Assembly: GCF_963678635.1 (NCBI RefSeq)
Contig: NW_026971645.1
Span: forward strand, 78,709-142,708
Origin: Symsagittifera roscoffensis
Lineage: Eukaryota; Xenacoelomorpha; Acoela; Convolutidae
Direction of reading: 5' to 3'
DNA length: 64,000 nucleotides
The position numbers and the translations under genes are program-made. Positions 36,580-48,119 of the stretch are shown in pieces (position 1 is the stretch's first letter; the number at the start of each line of letters is the position of its first letter). The notes under the pieces were generated by a model that saw nothing but the letters and a program-made list of their open reading frames with translations, ran no database searches and was not told where the DNA came from.

Positions 36580-39173
36580 CGTGGGCTAAAAAAAACTGGT
36601 TGTACTTTGATTAAAATTACTGTTATGTGGTTGTTCTATCTTCTGTTCATAGGTATCGGCAATATTTGGTTGGTGAATTATTATATAGGAAACTGGGCTC
36701 TGCGGGTAGCTATGACTTGGTGAGATGCGCTCTATTACTGTTTTAATTCTATAGTTTCGTGATACTAAGAATAAGGGGTAGTTATTATAGAAATTTTGCA
36801 ATTGTGGTGCTGTAGGTGTTGGGTTTGTGTTGTCTTGTGAAGTATGGTATGGATTTGAAGTTGTTGAGATTTTTGTTTAATTCACTAATTTGAGCGCCAA
36901 AAAAATTTCAAGGTTAAGTGGAGTAAAGTGGAGTATGTCAATTGAATTCGAAATTATTTCAAAAAATACTGCAAACAATATGCGTGCTACACTTGCTTCT
37001 TTATTTACTTTTTTTTGTATTGGGCATGTGTTAAAAATTCGTTTCAAAAGTGGGAAACGGAAAAAATAAGAATGGCCTATAATGTAGTCATTCTTTCCCA
37101 GATGTAATAGGGCCATCCTAGCAATTTCACTTTTCAGATTGACAAAACTAGAGATGATTATGGGTGATGTAACTTGTGGGCGGTGTTTTTAACAAAAAAT
37201 ATATAAAGTCTTTTAAATCTTTAAAGTATCCGCTTTAATCTTGCATATATATATATATATATCGGAGAATTCTGCGGCTTCAGCGAGTTTTCTTAATTTT
37301 TGATCTATCGGTTGTCTTTGGATCGTGTTCACTTTTGTAGGAAGTTCTTGAAATTTTTGTGTGCGAATATGATGTTGTATGTCGGATCTGGAATATATAC
37401 CTATCGATTGTAAATCTTTATTTGGGTTACGTGCGATAGCTCTGATACTTCCTGATGAAATTTTCTTTAGAAGATATTCTTATGAGTGGGGTATTGGATG
37501 AGAGGATAGTATTTGTGTTCAATTAGGTTTTGCTCTTTAAAATTGTGGCTGTTTTCAGATCCACATGGGGCGGCTTTATCTCAAATTATGTACGTCTCGG
37601 AAGTGTATCTATCGACAAAATGTATTTGGTTTTTGTAGAATATAGGGATTCTTCTGTAACGTCGTTGGTCTTCAAAAACATTTAATGGCGATAGTTTTTT
37701 AGTACATGTGTAGTATCATAGTATATTTCATTCGTAATTGATGAATTTTGATTCATTAACTGATAATCAATATCTTGCATAAGGTTTTTTCAATACTGCT
37801 AGCGCAAATGATTGTAACATTTGTGCTAATTGTAGTTCCTATAAGTGATGGAGTATTTCTAATTCTGATAGTAACATTTCTTGAAAAAATCTTCTAAATG
37901 TGTAACCGAATTTCATATCTTAGTGAATACCTTAGTACATTGCGCCAAAACAAATATTGTTCACGAGTGATAGCTCTTGTAAACGTGTGCTATCTTTATC
38001 TTGTAGACGAAATTATCCACCAGTTTTTCCTGTGTTTTTCGAAAATGTTACTGGGATATATGAGTTTTCGTCGCTAAGACTTTTAAACGTAGGACTTGGG
38101 TTAATTATTAATTTTACTTTTTTCATGTCGAAATTTTTTTAGTATTCGACAAGAATTTTTGAGTATTGTGTTTTGTAAAGTGGAGTATAAAATTTGCAGG
38201 CAACTTCTGTTTTGCGATAGATTTGAAAACGTGTTAATTCGTTTTCTATTGCATCCATATTTTTGTTACGATTTTTGTCAGGGTTCGTTTTTTTTATTCG
38301 GGTTGATTCAATGAAGTATTTCCGATTAAATTCAATCTAATTTGCGTGAACTTTAGCAACTGGAAAAGTGATACAGGTGTCTTCAGGTAACCAAACTATG
38401 GTAGCCTGTGTTGGTGTGGTAGGATCTCAAAAACCTTGATAGTTTTTGCAAGCTAAGCGTTTGTCTTGATATATTATGTTGTATCGTCTTTTGAATCTCG
38501 TGTAAGCTTTACTTTTTCTAATTGAATTTTCCTATCGAAAAATATTTTTTTTCATATCCTTTATTTCCTGTGTCTGCTTTACATTCAGAAGGGTTATTTG
38601 TTCCGATGTGTGGTATCCAAATTCTTATTGTGTAGCTTATAACTTAATCGTCCATGTGCGCCGTGGAACGGTTATTTATCATCTAATTTTATATGATCTT
38701 GGTATCTTTCAAGTTCTGGTTGATGTGCAGAGTCTGGAAATACTTGAAAGTCTACCAAATTGCGATTTGTGCCTTTGCTTGTAGTTGATTTTAATCGTTT
38801 GAGTTCGTTTTTACCATTGTCGGTACCTTCGGGTTTAAGATGTAAAGTTATTTTGATATTGCTTCGGAAGAAAAAATCGTAGCCGAGCCTATTTTTGTTT
38901 CCATTTGAGACTTGGGAACAATGGACTGTTTTCTCTAAAAATTTCGCTGTGATTTAATATCCTGTTACGGTGGTAGCTCGTGATTTTGAACACAGTGATG
39001 CTACTATGTTTGTTGAATCTATTTCTCGCGGTTCGGATTCCAATTGAATTGCTTACTTTATTGCGTATTCACGTAGTGTTTTTCGTTCATTTTCTTCACA
39101 ATCTTATTGTGTAACTAATAAATCTTGTGGTCCTGTCCGAGGGGATGGATCTTGTTCTTTTGAAGGTCTTCTA

Positions 39174-39231
<58 letters not shown>

Positions 39232-41519
39232 TTATTCAATGTATATATTTTTTGTATATATATGCCTTATTCAAATATGCCTAAAGTTCTTGTATATATT
39301 TGCCTTATTCAAAATATTCAAGGGGAGAAAAAGCTTTGAGGAAAGAAAAACTATTAAATATACTTGTAAACAATAGTCCTGAATATGGGTTATAAAATGT
39401 TATGTATCCAAGTGTCTTTTGTATATCTGTCGTATTTATGGATAAGTTCTGTTGTGATAAATGGGGGAGGTGAAAATTGAGCTGTTATATTTGGTTGAGC
39501 TAGTGGTGATGGACTATATTATTTAACTTTAATGTTACTTCAAGTTTAGGTGTTAAATTGTTTTGTGTAAGGATCTGTTATTGTGTTATTTAATGTCTTT
39601 GTGAAAGTCATGTCTGTATTGTAACGTGTTGAGTGTCCAATTACATATTCTTTTGCTATCAACATATTGAACAAACAAGGTAGGAGGTGCTACGAGTGCG
39701 TACCACCAGTCTAATCATAGGGGTATATTGTTGGTTAAAATTTCTCTTTATCTAACGTCTAAATTTGTAGGGAAACTTAGTTGAAATGTTCTAGTTGGGG
39801 TTTGACTTATTGTTGAAGGGATTGAAGGTAGTGATAAAAATTCTGGTAATACTGAGGATGTATCTGATGTATCGCTTACTAAGTTTGGTCCACCTTGAGT
39901 GAAAGCTTGTGTCATCCAATGTGGAAGACGTTTTGTTGAAGTAGAGGTTAAAAGCAATTTCAGGATTTTGTTCAGATGTGGCAGTTGAATCTATAAAATC
40001 CGATGGGATTTTGGAGTACTTTGTTGTGAAATTGTTTGTAATGGTGGGGGGTACACTGAGTTATGTTACTAGAAAGATCTAAAGGATTTGGGGATGGATG
40101 ATGATGAGGGCATATTAAAATGAACTCTGGGTGTTGCAAAATTTCTATTTCGTCTGGGATGGATTAACGTCTTTCTTTTGTAGATGTTTAAGTTTGCTTT
40201 TGACTAGGTTATTTTGTTCGATTAAGCTCATGTTGGAGAGAAAGATAGATATTATATTTTGTTTCGTCTTGTGGTTTCCTTAGAGGTGCGTGGGGGACTA
40301 CTGGTATTAAAAGTTCTGATAATAACGCGTGTCTTTCGTCAAAATTGTAGGGGCTATCTTGAAATGAAATGCGTGTTGATGATTAGGGTTGATTTTTTTG
40401 ACTAAACGTTGGTGTTGTTTGAAGTTCCTGGGATGTCGTAGTCGGTGGGGACTGTTGTGTTGGTTGTTGATGAGCAATTTTTGAATTGTTTGAACTACTT
40501 TTCCTTTATGAGTAAAAACTATGTTGTTTATAAATTTGTTCTATTAAAATGATCAAGAGGATTGTTGCTAGTGCAGAAGTGATTACTGCTTTTCTTAATC
40601 ATTTACATATTGTCAAAATTAAGAAGCTAGAAAAGTGAAAAATTTATAAAAAGAAAGATGTCTTTCTGTTGAATAAATGTCTTAACATTTAAGAGTTAAA
40701 GTATCGTACCTAGGGAGATGGTCAACGATTTTTGAGAGTTTTAGGTACGCTCTTGTGAGGAAATTTACGAAAAAACTGCAAGAAACAATGAAAAGGAGGA
40801 AGAGTATTTCAAGGGTGTCTACGAAAAAAAAATATACTCTATTGAAAAAAGATTGTGAAAATTGAAAAGAAAAATTGAAATTATAGTTTTTAGAAAGCGG
40901 ACTGAGCGAGAGAGAACCATTCGATTAAACAATCAAGTGAGATCGGATTGCTTTTTGATTTTTGCCGAGTAGGTTGGATAAAGACGTTTTTTGGTGAAGA
41001 GAAGTCTGAAGTTCTAGAATGAGCTTACTATTTTTTTTTATTGGATGGTTAGAGTGTTGTGAAGTTATATCGACTTTAGGCTAAATGGTCATGTCAGATT
41101 TTGTCTTTAGGCTTATTCAAAAAAATGCTTGGGGAAAATGTGGTGTATAACTGGAGATAATATTGTTGATTCATGCACCAGTTGATGGGTAGGGGGGTAA
41201 CAGTTAGATTTCATTTATTCAAGTTGTCAAACATGAGCTTGTTGCTGATTTTTGACATTTAGGTCTTTTAGTTACAGTTTCATTTACGTTTGAAGTTAGT
41301 ACTTATCGGGATGAAAAAATTGTAATCTTTCCGTGGTTGACTTCTTTTGTTTTTTGCGGTAAAATTTACGATTTCTCCTAATTTACGATTTATCCTTTGT
41401 TTTCGTGGTATTTGATTATGATTTTATTCTTGATTTTTTGGTGCGATGTTTGTGATTTCACTGTTTTCTGATTTAGGAAAATTTGATGTATGAGCTTCAT
41501 TTTGATATTGGTGATATTT
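36580..41519 (-). other. Degenerate AT-rich retroelement interior; no intact gene
   Basis: Short minus-strand open stretches persist. At 40,500-40,610 there is a hydrophobic segment of membrane-span length (VITSALATILLIILI), followed after a stop by a Gln/Pro/Thr-rich tail. At 39,748-39,957 there is a Ser/Pro/Thr-rich frame. These would fit a membrane-anchored third ORF, but the stretch is broken by many stops and frameshifts. It also holds (TA)n runs at 37,245-37,262 and 39,174-39,229, with three copies of ATGCCTTATTCAA after the second run. Confidence 0.4.
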
Positions 41520-42660
41520 GTTACCTGAGTTGTCTAGAACAACTTTTAGTCCTGTAAAGGAGTATAACTGATTTAGTTCGCAAAGAGCATATTCTTTTGG
41601 GAAATATGGTAGGAGATTATTTTGGTGTTTAACTATTTCGCTTTGGTCAGAATCAATAAGCTTGCATGTAACATCAGTGGGTTTATCAGTAATCTGAAAT
41701 GGTCCTTTTCGGATTGGTTGTACTTTTCTAGATGTTCCTTTTTGTGTTATAAAATTTAGTATTAAGTCATATGTTTCAAATTTTAGGACTGTAACTGGTG
41801 TAAATTTTTAGCTGGTGAAATGTTTTGTGATCGAATCTTTTGTCTTCGCAAAAAGTTTGTGGCTACTTTTTTGTAAACTTCAATGTGTTCTATCTCGACT
41901 TAAAATCCATTCCGTATGTGTGCCTGAAACTAATTTTAAGAGTTGCGGGTGATGAAAACGAGCTTCATCGTGCGTATGTAGTGGTATTTTATAGTATAAC
42001 ACATTGATTCTTTTGTGGGTTGACAAAAACCTTGTGCATTTTTCGAGGAATTTGATGTGAACACTATTGGTTTCAAAACCATTCAAAAACATTTCATAAG
42101 GTGATAATCCTGAAGTTGTTGTTATCTGTGAGTTCATACCTTCGACTAAACCATAAGCCCATGGAGCTTGAGATGTTCGGGGCTTGTATTTAACATCTTA
42201 AAGACGGCAATGACCCTAATGATTTCGTTTTTGATGAATTCAGTACCATTATCTGTGACAAGGGTTTCTGGTAATCCAAATTTTGCTATCCAGTGTTCGT
42301 AGAGTGTTGTATATGCATAATGAGCATAACAATGAGCTACAGGATTAAGTGCTACAAAGTGAGTAGATGCGTAATTGAAGAGTTTCCTTCTGAGGAGGAT
42401 GATATCGGTCCTTTTGTATCAAATAGGATTCTGTGATTGAAATGAAAATTTTGTAAATTCAAGCACTGTTTTTCCGCTATTTGTTTCTGATGTGGGTAAG
42501 GTTTATTGGAATGGCATGTTATGTAATCGTTGCATAATACTTCAATCCAAATCGAGGAAATTGAAAAGTGAAAATGTGGATGAAATTTGAGTGTGTTTTT
42601 TCTGATCCTGCCTGTCCTTTGATGTAAGGAATGTGAATTGTGAAATGCTAGGAGTATCAT
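41520..42660 (-). pseudogene. Integrase domain of Ty3/gypsy-like pol, decayed
   Basis: Minus-strand pieces appear in the correct order. A zinc-binding-like segment (about 42,480-42,655) has spaced His residues and ends CNDYITCHSNK. The core follows with FDTKGPI (first Asp, 42,407-42,423), TDNGTEF (second Asp, about 42,236-42,257) and GLVEGMN (Glu, about 42,132-42,152). Next come SPYEMF (about 42,085) and a C-terminal GPF/Y-type module (RKGPFQITDKP at about 41,710, then NNLLPYFPKEYALCEL to about 41,560). All three catalytic acidic residues can be seen, but frameshifts and stops separate the pieces. The GPF/Y module is the best-preserved part. It lies downstream of reverse transcriptase, the order typical of Ty3/gypsy. 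Confidence 0.85.
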
Positions 42661-43303
42661 ACTTAGTGGTAAACAGAGTACTTTTAATCAGAAATTTGAT
42701 GCTCCGAAACATCGGTGATCTCGTTTATGGATGTGTTGTTAGTTTTTCTGAAGTATCTAACAAGTGTTTTGTTTACTAGAATTAAAAAATCTGATTTTTT
42801 GAGTTTTGTTTGCTTTCACGGTTTGTAGATTTAAGTTGTCCAAATACCGGGACAAGGTTTCGATACTTTTTTTGCAGTAGTTCCAACGCCATTTTTCTGT
42901 GGCTGATAAAAAAAGATTTTCATTTTCTGTTTTCTAAAGAGGTGTATTATCCAGAGGATCATGTAGAATAAAAACTTGATTTATTGTATAATTTGAATCT
43001 AAACCTGGGGATCCTGATAAATTCGTTTTGTCAGTTAAGTTCCTTTTTTCTACTAAAGGAAATAGGTCTGTCCTATAGATTTTTTGTTTGTTATTGTTGT
43101 GTTGATCCATGATGAATATGGTATTGGTTAAAATGTAGAGTTTTCTCATGAGGCTACCTTGTTATGAGGCTACTTTGTACTTTTTTGCAATCTAGAGAAA
43201 ACCTACAGGCATCTGTAAAAAATATTTGGAATCGTAATTGATATTTGTTCAGTGAGAAGTGTTTTTTTTATCCTCAAATCGTTAATGGTGTTCTGTCGTC
43301 CAT
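42661..43303 (-). pseudogene. Pol linker between reverse transcriptase and integrase, decayed
   Basis: A 71-codon minus-strand frame at 42,934-43,149 includes DKTNLSGSPGLDSNYTINQ and VFILHDPLDNTPL. Further open pieces with TEKWRWNYCKK follow. The position fits the RNase H-to-integrase linker, but I see no RNase H catalytic residues, so most of that domain appears to be deleted or scrambled. Confidence 0.45.
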
Positions 43304-44060
43304 TCAAAATTGTTTTGTTCTAGGAATATTATAAATTGGTCTTAAGTATAGTTGAATCTTATATACACATTTACTCAAAAAGTTTAGCATTCCAAGGAAT
43401 TCTGGGATTTTCTTTTTATTTGATGGAGTTTGAAGTTTTAGTATTAATTCTATGCAAGAATTAAATGGAGTGATTGTGTTTCCTTCAAAAATATGTCCAA
43501 GGAATTTATCACGGGTAACAAAAAAATTTGATTTATCTGGAACTGCTTTCATGTTTTTTTTAAGTAGGATTTGATGATATTTTTCCTAAACTTTAAACAT
43601 TTCGTATTTTGTTTATGATTGCATGAAAATATTGTCTAAATTGATTATGACACTCTTGCTTAGAATAAATGGTCAGACTATTTTGCTCATGAATGCTGAA
43701 AAAGCTGCTGGTCCTATGGAGAATCCAAAAAGTCTTTTAAAATCGTATTGTTGATTTCCAATAACAAATTGAGTAAGGCATCGTGATTTTGTCTAATGGC
43801 ATTGATTGTACGCGCTGTTCATGTCAGTTGTTGTAAAGTATTGTCCGTTTATTTTAGTGAGTATTACTTGAATTGGTTCAATAGGCCAATTGCATTTAGA
43901 TTCATCAATGATTCATCTGGCATCTGTAACAGTTTTTAAGGATTCTCCTTCAGCGATTAAAATAACGGGAATTATTGAAGTGTTTCCTTTTGGTTGCTCT
44001 CTTTCTAACTGGATGAAAAATTTTGTGTTGCTCTGAGATATCTAGTAATCTATTGATTTT
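43304..44060 (-). pseudogene. Reverse transcriptase domain of Ty3/gypsy-like pol, decayed
   Basis: On the minus strand, in order, there are an N-terminal segment (IIPVILIAEGESLKTVTDA, about 43,940-44,020), the core FTTTDMNSAYNQ (about 43,802-43,840) with its catalytic Asp, QFVIGNQQYDF and FGFSIGPAAFSAFMSK (about 43,685-43,780), a VIINLDNIFMQS segment at 43,619-43,651 where a YxDD box is expected, and the thumb/connection segment with FLGHIF and FLGMLNFLSK (43,304-43,552). The catalytic box reads NLDN, which by family knowledge would be inactive. There is a stop directly after DMNSAYNQCH and another in the DAR segment. It is clearly Ty3/gypsy RT and clearly dead. Confidence 0.9.
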
Positions 44061-44662
44061 ATCTGGTAAGTGAGTCGGGACTTTACTTGCTTGTTGTTTT
44101 TTGCAAACTGCGTCAAGTTTTAGAGGTAGAGGTAGTGGTGAATTTACTTTTCAAACGTCAAATTTAGATTTAGTATAAACCATTAGGTATTCAAGTAATA
44201 GTTCTGCTTATTGTTCAAATTATTGTTGTGTAGTTTGAGAGTAATGGAATTTGGATATTGTTCATTTTGTATATTGAAGTTTGGAATGTTGGTTTAAAAT
44301 AAGGTGTTTTTAAGGTAGTCTGTATTTCCCTTTGAGTCACTAGTTACATTGTTAATTGGTATTTCTTCATTGAGGAATGTTGATTGACATATAACTAATA
44401 ATTGTAGGATAAAATTTTTAAATGCTTTTTCTTCTGTGGGAGAAATTGTTGCATTCGTTTTGCAAAATCCTAAAAGCCCTAGGGCTAACGTTATTTTATA
44501 TGGTGGATTTTTGTATACGTGTAAAGAAATTATGAGTAAAATTGTGTTTTTTGTGTGTCTGATAGATGAGATTGTTAATCAAAAATGTTTATGGATTGGT
44601 TTGAAATAAATGGTTGCTGTTTATTTTGATCGACGTTGTATTGATAGACTTGACTTGTTGAG

Positions 44663-44707
<45 letters not shown>

Positions 44708-45287
44708 TGATTAGGGTTTCAGTGGTTTCGGTACTTGTTTGTATGTAGGGTAAAATTTGGAGAAAAATGGGGTTTTTTCATTTTGCCTTTGAAAGAATGT
44801 TAATTATGTGTTATTCATTCTTGGGTATTTATCCTGTTTATATAATTTACTGTTTAGGATGTTATTATGGGAAAAGAATTGGTAATAAAAGGTATTCCAA
44901 CAATTTTGTGTTTTTTATCTGTGATACGGAATGTTTGTTTGAAAAGTTGTTTGAAAATTTTGTTTCGTTCCATTGTTCCAGTGAGATTGACGAGTAATTG
45001 AAATTTTCCATAATTTGTTAGACTTGACTTTTGTGCTGTAGTTAATTTGCTTGATGTTTTTGAAGGTAACAGTTTTGGATGTAGAGTCTGTATTTCATTC
45101 CATGCTCCTGAGACATTAGAAAATAAATTTCAAGTTCTGGTAATTGAAAATCTTTGCTTTTTGGTCTTTCTAGGAGAGGTGGGATTGTCCAAACATTTTT
45201 CTTTAGATAGTTGTATTTTATTCGCTGTATTTTGAAATATAATATTCATGCTTGAACTTTCTCTAAATTTTTGTTCAGTATAACTTG
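44061..45287 (-). other. Pol N-terminal/protease interval; no clear domain
   Basis: By position this should hold the aspartic protease and the start of reverse transcriptase. I could not find an intact D[ST]G motif in the fragmented frames. A (TA)n run occupies 44,667-44,706. Confidence 0.35.
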
Positions 45288-45890
45288 TTATATTTTGTGT
45301 ATTATCTGATTTTTCAAAATTAAAACACTTTCATTGTTTTGGTAATAAATTGATTCGATTGGCGTTTCGTATTCATTTTCAGTATGGAGCATGTTTATTG
45401 TAAGCGTATTTTCTCTTACACTCTCATCATCTGCGGATTCAAAATGTATGTGTTCTAATTGTAACTCTAATTGATTTTTCTGTGTTGTCAATACCGGTAT
45501 GGTCTGATTGAAGTTGTTCAGTTGATTGTATGTGACGAATTTATCTTTGATGTTTCGAAGAACTGCTTCTACAGTTTTGTTGTGAATCTGGATATTTTGT
45601 ATTATTTCTGTGTGGTGACTAAGAATAGTATCTATGTCGATTTGGATAATTAGTATTTCGATTCCTGGAATCGTCAAGTGATCTATTTTGATTATTGTTA
45701 TAGTTTGATCTGTTGTTTGAATAGTTTCGTGATAGGTTGTCTGTTTTTTTTCTATTTCTATTGTTTGAGTAATTCTTGTTTCGATCATATGAAGAATTTC
45801 TGGAACGGTCATTTGAATAATATCTATTCCGAGATTTTGAAGAGGAACGTTTATTTTGAGTTATTACTTCTGTTTGAATTTGATTTTGAG
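45288..45890 (-). pseudogene. Gag C-terminal, Ile/Thr-rich region of the retroelement
   Basis: A minus-strand frame of 174 codons (45,288-45,812) is rich in Ile, Thr and His with the repeat-like phrases TITIIKIDHLTIPGIE and IIQIDIDTILSHHTEII, then ESADDESVRENTLTINML near the end. It is low-complexity sequence between the gag capsid and pol. It has no catalytic function by itself. The frame is shifted relative to the capsid frame upstream. Confidence 0.6.
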
Positions 45891-46164
45891 TAATTGTTTC
45901 GAAATTGTTGTTTGGCTGTTTGATCCACTATATCTACTTTTTGATTTTTTTTGTATTTCTTCAATCTGGAGATCTTCCGAGATAGCTATTTCGATAAAGT
46001 GATTGTTTTCTATAATTATTATAGTTATATGGGAGTGTTTTTCTTGAACTTTTGTTGCTGTGAATATTTTCGTTTGGTGAATTTTGGTCTTTTTTCATTA
46101 TTGACGAAAGCATTTATTTGGTTCTCTATATTTCTGTGGTTTGTTCTGATTATCGTGTTGTTGT

Positions 46165-47110
46165 TGTCTAATTCAGCAATGCAATGTCCATACCTTCGGC
46201 AAAAATTACATCTTTTTTTGAATGATGGTTTACCTTTAAAATTTGTGTTTTTCGTAGATATTTAACACTTGTGTAATTTTTTTCTGCTAGTTCTGTGTCG
46301 GAGTCAAGAATGTTACTTTTTCGTGAAGTCGTTGTGTGGATGTTGTTCATGTATTCTATTTTCAATATTTCTGTTTCTTCCTTTTTTCATTGTGATTTCA
46401 GCTTGTTCTATTTTGTCTAATAATTTTCGAAAGTCTATATCAGGTTCTTGAATTGAAGATGAAAGTGATGCACTCTTTTTTATTGCTTTTTTATTAGTTG
46501 TGGTGTTAGAGTCATCGTTAAGACTTTTGTCACCTTCGTGTTTTTTATAACCGTGTATTTTACGAGAATGTGCTTTCCTTACTAATGTTTTGATTCTTAT
46601 TGCAAGTTGTTTAATTGTTTCATTGAAGAGTCTACGAATTTCGTTGCATAAAACTCTTTGATGTTGTTTATCTCCTTCAGAGTCGCACATTTTTGATAAT
46701 TCTTGTGTGAATTTTTTCCATTCTGATTTAATATCTATAGGTAAAACTGAAAAATATTTCTGGACTATGCCATCAAGTGTGGTTTGGATGCGAGCTGTGC
46801 GTCTATATATCCAATTTTGATGAAGTAGCGTTTTTACTGGTTCAGGTCCTATATTTAAAATTAAAATAGCTGTGACTGCATTTAAATAGTCTTCTACGTT
46901 GTATTCAGGATCTGTTCCTGTCAATACCATTAGTGGTTTATTAGTAAAAAAAAATAGAAGATGCACCCAGAAGGTATGGACTCATCTGTTCCTGTCAATA
47001 TCATTGGTGGTTTATTAGTAAAAATAGAAGATGCACCCAGAAGGTATGGACTCATAGCCATTGGCAGTGATTCAGCGGCATTTGGTATTTGACTTGCTCA
47101 ATTTTGTCTT
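46165..47110 (-). pseudogene. Gag capsid-like and zinc-knuckle region of a Ty3/gypsy-like element
   Basis: The minus-strand frame reads from about 47,110 through MVLTGTDPEYNVEDYLNAV, HQNWIYRRTARIQTTLDG and KQHQRVLCNEIRRLF, typical of a retrotransposon capsid, to a Lys-rich end near 46,313. The zinc knuckle is in another frame at about 46,170-46,215: CNFCRRYGHCIAEL, where the last Cys of the CCHC pattern has become Leu. The start is broken by a ~70-bp tandem duplication (46,913-46,983 and 46,984-47,050), so the segment before DPEYN occurs twice. The product would be a structural particle protein; the changes make it non-functional. Confidence 0.8.
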
Positions 47111-47795
47111 GGAGGGAAAATTTGTCTTGATTGTCTTGATTGTTCACTTCGTGTATAAGGTTCAAAAAGAACTGGTTGATAAATAGAAGTCTGGTTCATC
47201 AACAACCCAATTATTATTTTGTAATTTTGTGTTAAACCGTTGTTGGTTTTGACTAAAATAATAATAATCTTTTGAATAATGTGGTTGATTTTTTGTGAGA
47301 TGTTTTTTGTTTATGTTTTTATTTGTTGAAATAACGGGAATTTTTTGCTACGATCTAGGGTAGCTCGTTGTTGATTGTTGAAAAAAATTGAATGAGGGTC
47401 TTTTTGTTGTACCTGTTGATTGTAGCTTTGTGCTTGTGGTTGGTTCTAACCTGACTGTTCATTAAGGGGCGTTTTGTTATTTCATTTTTTTGCAAAAAAA
47501 ACTGTAGTTCTGATCAGAAAAGCTGCTTGTATTAGACGTTTTTCGTTTATTTGTTTGTCGTTATGTCGCTGCTGGTCAAATGTTTGATAACCCGTATGTG
47601 AGTTTTTTGGAGTTACAGAAGGTTTTACTGTAGATTAAATGGTTGCTTTTGGAAATGCGGTATTCTTGTTTTGTGGTGTTGTAAGCGAAGGAGGAATGGG
47701 AGAAGTGCTTTGTTGTCTTGTTGTTGGCATTGTTTCAACTACTTCTTCATTATTGAAATGTGATGGGGTTTGAATATCTTGTTTTGTAAGATATT
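47111..47795 (-). other. 5' part of the retroelement, unassigned
   Basis: Short open pieces rich in Asn, Gln and Lys are interrupted by stops. This is probably leader or gag N-terminal sequence. Nothing recognised. Confidence 0.3.
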
Positions 47796-48119
47796 TTATG
47801 TTCCGTTTAAACTTACTTGGGTATAAGTGAATGTGGAATTTAAGCTAATATTTTCTGTTCTATCGGTAAACATTGCATTATAATTTGAAGATGTTGCGTC
47901 AATAGTAAGTTGAGTTATTCTAATATAGTCTTTATGTACATAAATATTGGTGATTGCTGTACTTGATATGTCGGTTGTAATATTACAAAATGAGGGATGA
48001 GACCAATCAGGGTTCCAAACATAATCTGTTCGATCTGCTAAAACAGTTTCAACGTTTGAGCGTTCTCTTGATAGTGCTCTGAAATCGATAATATGAACAA
48101 AATAGTCAATTAGGAACAA
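47796..48119 (-). CDS. Open frame, 107 codons, unrecognised
   Basis: The frame has an ATG start and a stop. Its composition is unlike the chance frames around it: several N-x-S/T sites (CNITTD, NISLNST) and a hydrophobic N-terminus (MFLIDYFVHIIDF) resemble a secreted or membrane-exposed protein. It lies upstream of gag on the same strand, where no standard Ty3/gypsy domain is expected. It could be an inserted host fragment, a piece of another element's third ORF, or chance. Confidence 0.25.
   Translation of the reverse strand: MFLIDYFVHIIDFRALSRERSNVETVLADRTDYVWNPDWSHPSFCNITTDISSTAITNIYVHKDYIRITQLTIDATSSNYNAMFTDRTENISLNSTFTYTQVSLNGT

Noticed and set aside
39127-39339. 70-codon frame rich in Ile/Tyr
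   Set aside because: It is a translation of a (TA)n microsatellite.
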